A stretch of 6,158 bases of DNA from Deltaproteobacteria bacterium UBA4427 (lineage in GTDB: Bacteria; Myxococcota_A; UBA9160; UBA4427): assembly GCA_002390675.1 (NCBI GenBank), contig DGPZ01000049.1, forward strand, positions 1 to 6,158, read 5' to 3'. A model generated the notes under the pieces. That model saw only the letters and a program-made list of their open reading frames with translations, was not told where the DNA came from and made no database searches. Of the stretch, positions 4,503 through 6,158 are shown piece after piece (the stretch's first letter is position 1; every line of letters begins with the position of its first letter). The position numbers and the translations under genes are program-made.

Positions 4503-6016
4503 GCGAGGAAGAACGGTCGAAGAAGGGGCGCAAGAAGCGCGACCGCATTCGGGCCGAGTGGACCCCCTGGCTCGAGCGCTTCGAACAGGCGCGCGAACGT
4601 TCAAAGGAAATGGGGGGCGCCGAAAAAGTCGAGCAGCGGATGCACGCGCGTGGGAAGCTCGACGTGCGTCAGAGGGTCGACGCGCTCTGCGACCCCGGGA
4701 GCTTCAGCGAGATCGGGAGTCTCGTCGGCAACAAGTCGGACTTGCCCGCGGATGGGTTCGTCTGCGGCGTCGGAACGGTCGACGGCCGACCGGTGCTGGT
4801 GGGCGCAGAGGACTACACCATCATGGGCGGCGCGAGCGGGCCGGGCGGACACTCCAAACGCTTCCGGGTCGCCGAACTCGCCGTGCAGGAGGGGTTGCCG
4901 ATCGTCTGGATGCTCGAAGGCGCGGGAGCACGGATGGGCAAGCGGTCGGGTACGCCCGTCCGCCGGCCGAACGACCTCGAGCCGATGGCGGATGCCAAGG
5001 GTGAGGTCCCGGTCGTCTGTCTGGTGCTCGGAGCTTCGGCAGGTCACGGGGCGCTGGCCGCTCCGCTTTCCGATTTTGTCGTAATGACCCGACAGGCCAC
5101 CCTCTTCACCGGAGGCCCGCCGCTCGTAAAGGCCGCGACGGGCGAGGACGTGACGAAGGAGGAACTCGGCGGACCCGAGGTCTGCGTCGAGATCGCGGGA
5201 AGTGTTCATAATCTCGTGGACGACGACCCGGCCGCGATCGCCCTCGCACGGGAGTACCTCGGCTACTTCCCCTCGAGTCGCCATGTGCCTGCGCCGCGCT
5301 TCGAAAGTGCGGACGAAGGCGAGCGTCGGACCGAAGAGCTACTCGAGATCATTCCTCCGAATGCGCGCCAGCCCTATGAGGCGCGCGACGTCATCCACGT
5401 ACTGGCCGACGAGGGGCGGTTTCTCGAGATCCAGCCGGACTACGGACGCTCGATGGTCGTCGGCCTTGCTCGTTTGGGCGGTCGCTCGGTCGGGTTCGTC
5501 GCGAATAATCCCGCCTATCGAGGCGGGGCACTCGAAGCATCCGGCGCAATCAAGGCGACCGACTTCATCGAGACTTGCGGCACCTTCGGCAGGCCGGTCG
5601 TCTTCCTGCTCGACAACCCCGGCGTGATGGCCGGCCCGCGCTCCGAGCGTGAGGGCATCCTCAAATGGGGGGGGCGTATGTACCTCGCGGAGCGCCGTTT
5701 GAATACGCCCAAGATCAGCGTGCTGATGCGCAAAGGGTTCGGCTTCGGACTGGTCACCATGGCGCACATGCCCCACGACTTGCAGACACTGTCACTCGCG
5801 TTGCCGAGCGCGAACATCGCCGTCATGCCGGCCCAGAGCGGGGGCAAGACGGCGAAGCTCGACGATGAGACGCGCGAGAAGATCGAGCAAGCCCAGATCG
5901 GGGGGCCCTATGGTCTGGCGGATCGGTTGGGGGTCGACGAAGTCGTCGATCCGCGCGAGCTGCGCAACGCGCTGCTCGCCGGCCTCGCGATGACGGAGAT
6001 GCGTTCGCGCGGCTGA
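4499..6016 (+). CDS. Acyl-CoA carboxylase carboxyltransferase (beta) subunit
   Basis: A 505-residue protein of the PccB/MccB family, which transfers carboxyl from biotin to an acyl-CoA. GTG 4499 is the first start in this frame after the crotonase stop; an AGGGG (4485-4489) lies 9 nt before it. The N-terminus (5-20) is rich in Lys and Arg. The N-terminal CoA-binding half shows MLEGAGAR (138-145) and GGPPLVKAATGEDVTKEELGG (205-225), the latter close to the methylcrotonyl-/geranyl-CoA carboxylase type. The C-terminal half shows VGFVANNP (331-338), the LLDNPGVMAG segment (370-379), the GILKWGGRMY block (386-395) and RKGFGFGLVTM (411-421), where the second oxyanion hole lies. The usual M-G-P-E-G-A-V near the end is instead MPAQSGGKTA (443-452). 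The biotin carboxylase/biotin carrier partner is not in this window. Substrate is unknown. Confidence 0.92.
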   Translation: MSEEERSKKGRKKRDRIRAEWTPWLERFEQARERSKEMGGAEKVEQRMHARGKLDVRQRVDALCDPGSFSEIGSLVGNKSDLPADGFVCGVGTVDGRPVLVGAEDYTIMGGASGPGGHSKRFRVAELAVQEGLPIVWMLEGAGARMGKRSGTPVRRPNDLEPMADAKGEVPVVCLVLGASAGHGALAAPLSDFVVMTRQATLFTGGPPLVKAATGEDVTKEELGGPEVCVEIAGSVHNLVDDDPAAIALAREYLGYFPSSRHVPAPRFESADEGERRTEELLEIIPPNARQPYEARDVIHVLADEGRFLEIQPDYGRSMVVGLARLGGRSVGFVANNPAYRGGALEASGAIKATDFIETCGTFGRPVVFLLDNPGVMAGPRSEREGILKWGGRMYLAERRLNTPKISVLMRKGFGFGLVTMAHMPHDLQTLSLALPSANIAVMPAQSGGKTAKLDDETREKIEQAQIGGPYGLADRLGVDEVVDPRELRNALLAGLAMTEMRSRG

Positions 6017-6053
6017 GGACGCACGTCGCATGAATGTTAGGGGAGGATCCGCG

Positions 6054-6158
6054 ATGGATATGGGACTCAGGGGCAACACGTATGTCGTCGTCGGCGGGAC
6101 GAAAGGCATGGGGTGGCAGGCCGCGCGTCGTCTGGCCGCAGAAGGGGCGAACGTTGCG
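6054..6158 (+). CDS. Short-chain dehydrogenase/reductase, N-terminus only (cut by window edge)
   Basis: The first 35 codons of an SDR are present. ATG 6054 has GGGGAGG (6040-6046) 7 nt upstream; a second ATG at 6060 is in frame but less well spaced. MDMGLRGNTYVVVGG leads into GGTKGMG (14-20), the GxxxGxG cofactor turn with Gly in place of the usual Thr, followed by an AARRLAAEGANVA helix-strand. The gene starts 37 bp after the carboxylase stop on the same strand, so it is probably in the same operon and acts on a related CoA intermediate. The catalytic residues are beyond the window. Confidence 0.85.
   Translation, partial: MDMGLRGNTYVVVGGTKGMGWQAARRLAAEGANVA

Overview
This is a GC-rich stretch, roughly 60-65% by eye, from a bacterial chromosome. 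It is densely coding, uses ATG and GTG starts behind good GGAGG/AAGGAG ribosome sites, and encodes enzymes of acyl-CoA and oxidoreductive metabolism. The mix (several short-chain dehydrogenases, a PaaG-like crotonase, an acyl-CoA carboxylase beta subunit, a DapB-fold dehydrogenase and a secreted SnoaL-like protein) is typical of aerobic, lipid- or xenobiotic-degrading bacteria with large genomes, such as environmental deltaproteobacterial/Binatota-type lineages or actinobacteria. There is no rRNA or other marker here, so the taxonomic guess is weak.

Layout. At the left edge, a truncated minus-strand gene encodes an exported NTF2/SnoaL-like protein. It is divergent from a plus-strand DapB-fold NAD(P)-dependent dehydrogenase (598-1659). 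The 310-bp gap between them holds plausible overlapping divergent promoters, a near-perfect palindrome that looks like a repressor operator, and a 15-codon mini-ORF with its own strong ribosome site. The dehydrogenase is followed after 90 bp by a complete DltE-like SDR (1750-2559), probably in the same transcript. A second complete SDR (2592-3383, minus strand) converges on it with only 32 bp between the stops.

A second divergent gap (3384-3598) precedes a plus-strand operon. It contains a PaaG-like enoyl-CoA hydratase/isomerase (3599-4420), a possible 26-codon coupling ORF (4422-4502), an acyl-CoA carboxylase carboxyltransferase (4499-6016), and the first 35 codons of a third SDR (6054 to the right edge).

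Taken together, the enzymes could activate, isomerise, carboxylate and oxidise/reduce an acyl-CoA intermediate. The substrate cannot be read from the sequence. No mobile element, CRISPR array, tRNA or rRNA was seen. I found no convincing new multi-gene system. The points most worth a second look are the bidirectional promoter/operator region, the repeated translation-start cassette with its stub ORF, and unusual active-site residues in the crotonase and in the minus-strand SDR.
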